Source: Paenisporosarcina sp. OV554 | Lineage (GTDB): Bacteria > Bacillota > Bacilli > Bacillales_A > Planococcaceae | Length of the DNA stretch: 64,000 bases | Direction of reading: 5' to 3' | Assembly (NCBI RefSeq): GCF_003058165.1 | Contig: NZ_QBUC01000006.1 | Span: 62,001-126,000 of the forward strand | Shown: positions 62,837 through 64,000 of the stretch, one piece after another | Layout of the letters: every line of letters starts with the position of its first letter | How positions within the stretch are numbered: position 1 is the first letter of the stretch | The notes under the pieces: generated by a model | Databases searched by the model: none | What the model saw: only the letters and a program-made list of their open reading frames with translations | Told to the model about the DNA's origin: nothing | Position numbers and translations under genes: made by a program

Positions 62837-64000
62837 TTAGCCAATAATTTCTTGTAGATATGTCCAGCGCTCAATTAATTGATTATATTGTTCGTTTAAA
62901 GATTCTAAGTGACTTGTAGCTTTTTGAAGTTTTTCAAAATCTGCACCGGCAGATTCGACATCTTTTTCAGCGACGATAATGGCACCTTCTACTTTTTCGA
63001 TGTCCGCTTCAATCGATTCCCATTCTTTTTGTTCTTTAAAAGATAATTTTTTCTTCGATTCTTTCGTTTTAACTGGTTCTGGTTGTTCTACTATGACTAC
63101 TGGTTCAACTAGAATTTCTGGTGCTTGTTCAAGGAAGTCAGAATAAATCTCTTGTACTTCTCGTGTATTTCCTTTTCCATCAAGTACCCATAATTTTTTC
63201 GCAATACGATCTAGGAAAAAGCGATCATGAGAAATCGTAATTACAACCCCCGGGAATTGTTCAATGAAATCTTCTAGAACTGATAATGTTTGAATGTCTA
63301 AATCATTTGTTGGCTCATCTAATAATAAAACGTTTGGTGATTCCATCAATAATTTCAATAAATGAAGTCTCTTACGTTCCCCACCCGATAATTTACCGAT
63401 TGGAGTACCATGACCATTAAGTGGGAATAAAAATCTCTCAAGCATTTGTGCAGCTGATTGTCTTATACCGTCAGCTCCTTCAATATCATTTGAAGACTCT
63501 CTGACATATTCAATCATGCGTGTATTTGGATTCATTGGAGGTATGGTTTGCTCAAAATGAGCAATTTTAACGGTTTGACCAACACTCAATTCACCACTAT
63601 CAGGCATGATTTTCTCAGCTAGCATATTAATAAGAGTACTTTTACCAGCACCATTCGGTCCAACAATACCGATACGATCACCTGGTTGTAGTAGGAAAGA
63701 GAAATCTTTAATGATTTGTTTGTTTTCATATGCTTTTGATAAATCAATTCCTTCAAGCACTTTTTTCCCTAGACGAGTTGTAGCTAGTTTCATGTCTAGA
63801 GATGTATTGTCATTGTTGCGTTCCATTTGTTCATCCAATTTATCAAAACGTTGGATACGAGCTTTTTGTTTAGTTGTTCTTGCCTTGGCACCACGACGAA
63901 TCCATTTTAACTCTGAACGGAAACGGTTTTGTAGTTTTAACTGAGAAGAAGCAGCCATATCTTCACGGATTGCTCTTGCTTCTAAATAATCTCCATAATT
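62837..64000 (-). CDS. ABC-F ATPase of the Uup/YfmR type (5' part outside the window)
   Basis: At least 388 residues; the frame stays open to the right edge (NYGDYLEARAIREDM continuing), so the N-terminal NBD is missing here. Visible: the linker with RFRSELKWIRRGAKARTTKQKARIQRFDKL, typical of Uup/YfmR, then NBD2 with Walker A GPNGAGKST, signature LSGGERKR and Walker B VLLLDEPTNDLD. A charged C-terminal coiled coil (QKEWESIEADIEKVEGAIIVAEKDVESAGADFEKL) follows, which binds DNA or rRNA in Uup. It probably resolves stalled ribosomes. Confidence 0.9.
   Translation of the reverse strand, partial: NYGDYLEARAIREDMAASSQLKLQNRFRSELKWIRRGAKARTTKQKARIQRFDKLDEQMERNNDNTSLDMKLATTRLGKKVLEGIDLSKAYENKQIIKDFSFLLQPGDRIGIVGPNGAGKSTLINMLAEKIMPDSGELSVGQTVKIAHFEQTIPPMNPNTRMIEYVRESSNDIEGADGIRQSAAQMLERFLFPLNGHGTPIGKLSGGERKRLHLLKLLMESPNVLLLDEPTNDLDIQTLSVLEDFIEQFPGVVITISHDRFFLDRIAKKLWVLDGKGNTREVQEIYSDFLEQAPEILVEPVVIVEQPEPVKTKESKKKLSFKEQKEWESIEADIEKVEGAIIVAEKDVESAGADFEKLQKATSHLESLNEQYNQLIERWTYLQEIIG

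Overview
The window is chromosomal DNA of a low-GC, endospore-forming member of the Bacillales. AT-rich codon use, strong AAGGAGG ribosome binding sites, frequent TTG/GTG starts, a Spo0M protein, a GerAC-type remnant and a B. subtilis-like gene block (ypgR, brxA, ypiP, ypjP, thyA, dfrA, degV, ypmR, ypmS, msrA, msrB, yozE) point to the Planococcaceae/Caryophanaceae side of Bacillaceae. A Psychrobacillus- or Sporosarcina-like species is a guess; nothing here fixes the genus.

Layout. 1-6 kb: end of an alcohol-dehydrogenase-type gene, a decayed aldo/keto reductase, a half-length Spo0M paralogue, an AI-2E family permease, an LCP cell-wall ligase, MsrA and a CynX/NimT-type MFS transporter. 6-16 kb: a YkpA-type ABC-F protein, small conserved proteins, a cold shock protein with a structured leader, XpaC-TelA, an SDR and a MoxR ATPase/VWA pair. 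16-22 kb is an accessory, decaying stretch: an APH pseudogene, two NUDIX hydrolases, small orphan proteins, a membrane-anchored Lon-like protease and a 41-bp tandem repeat. 22-32 kb: odhAB (2-oxoglutarate dehydrogenase), an ArlRS-like two-component system behind a PAS-GGDEF protein, dapF, and a GNAT gene with an odd tRNA-like leader. 32.7-36.9 kb: a 4.2-kb integrated element bounded by 18-bp direct repeats in the 3' end of a murG-like gene. It carries a multicopper oxidase, a small operon behind two LexA-like boxes, a SHOCT protein and a broken integrase. 37-48 kb: murG-like gene, MATE pump, glycogen operon glgBCDA (without glgP) and a GH15 glucoamylase-like gene. 48-64 kb: a secreted CAP protein, a CobW GTPase, a CtpA/B protease, deoD, spo0M, msrAB and the folate/thymidylate and redox block, ending in an ABC-F gene cut by the window edge.

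Functional links. glgBCDA makes glycogen; the GH15 gene just beyond it, with a cre-like site upstream, could release glucose from it in place of the missing phosphorylase. thyA and dfrA form one unit linking dTMP synthesis to folate recycling. MsrA (two copies), MsrB and bacilliredoxin BrxA are thiol and methionine repair functions.

The most unusual signals are (1) a long interspersed non-coding repeat (about 550-600 bp) at 45.7 and 61.0 kb, with a third eroded copy at 16.6 kb, whose main hairpin shows a compensatory base-pair change; (2) the integrated element with reconstructable att sites and a reprogrammed MurG C-terminus; and (3) the three-hairpin, T-arm-like leader of the GNAT gene. I ran no searches; all family calls are by eye.
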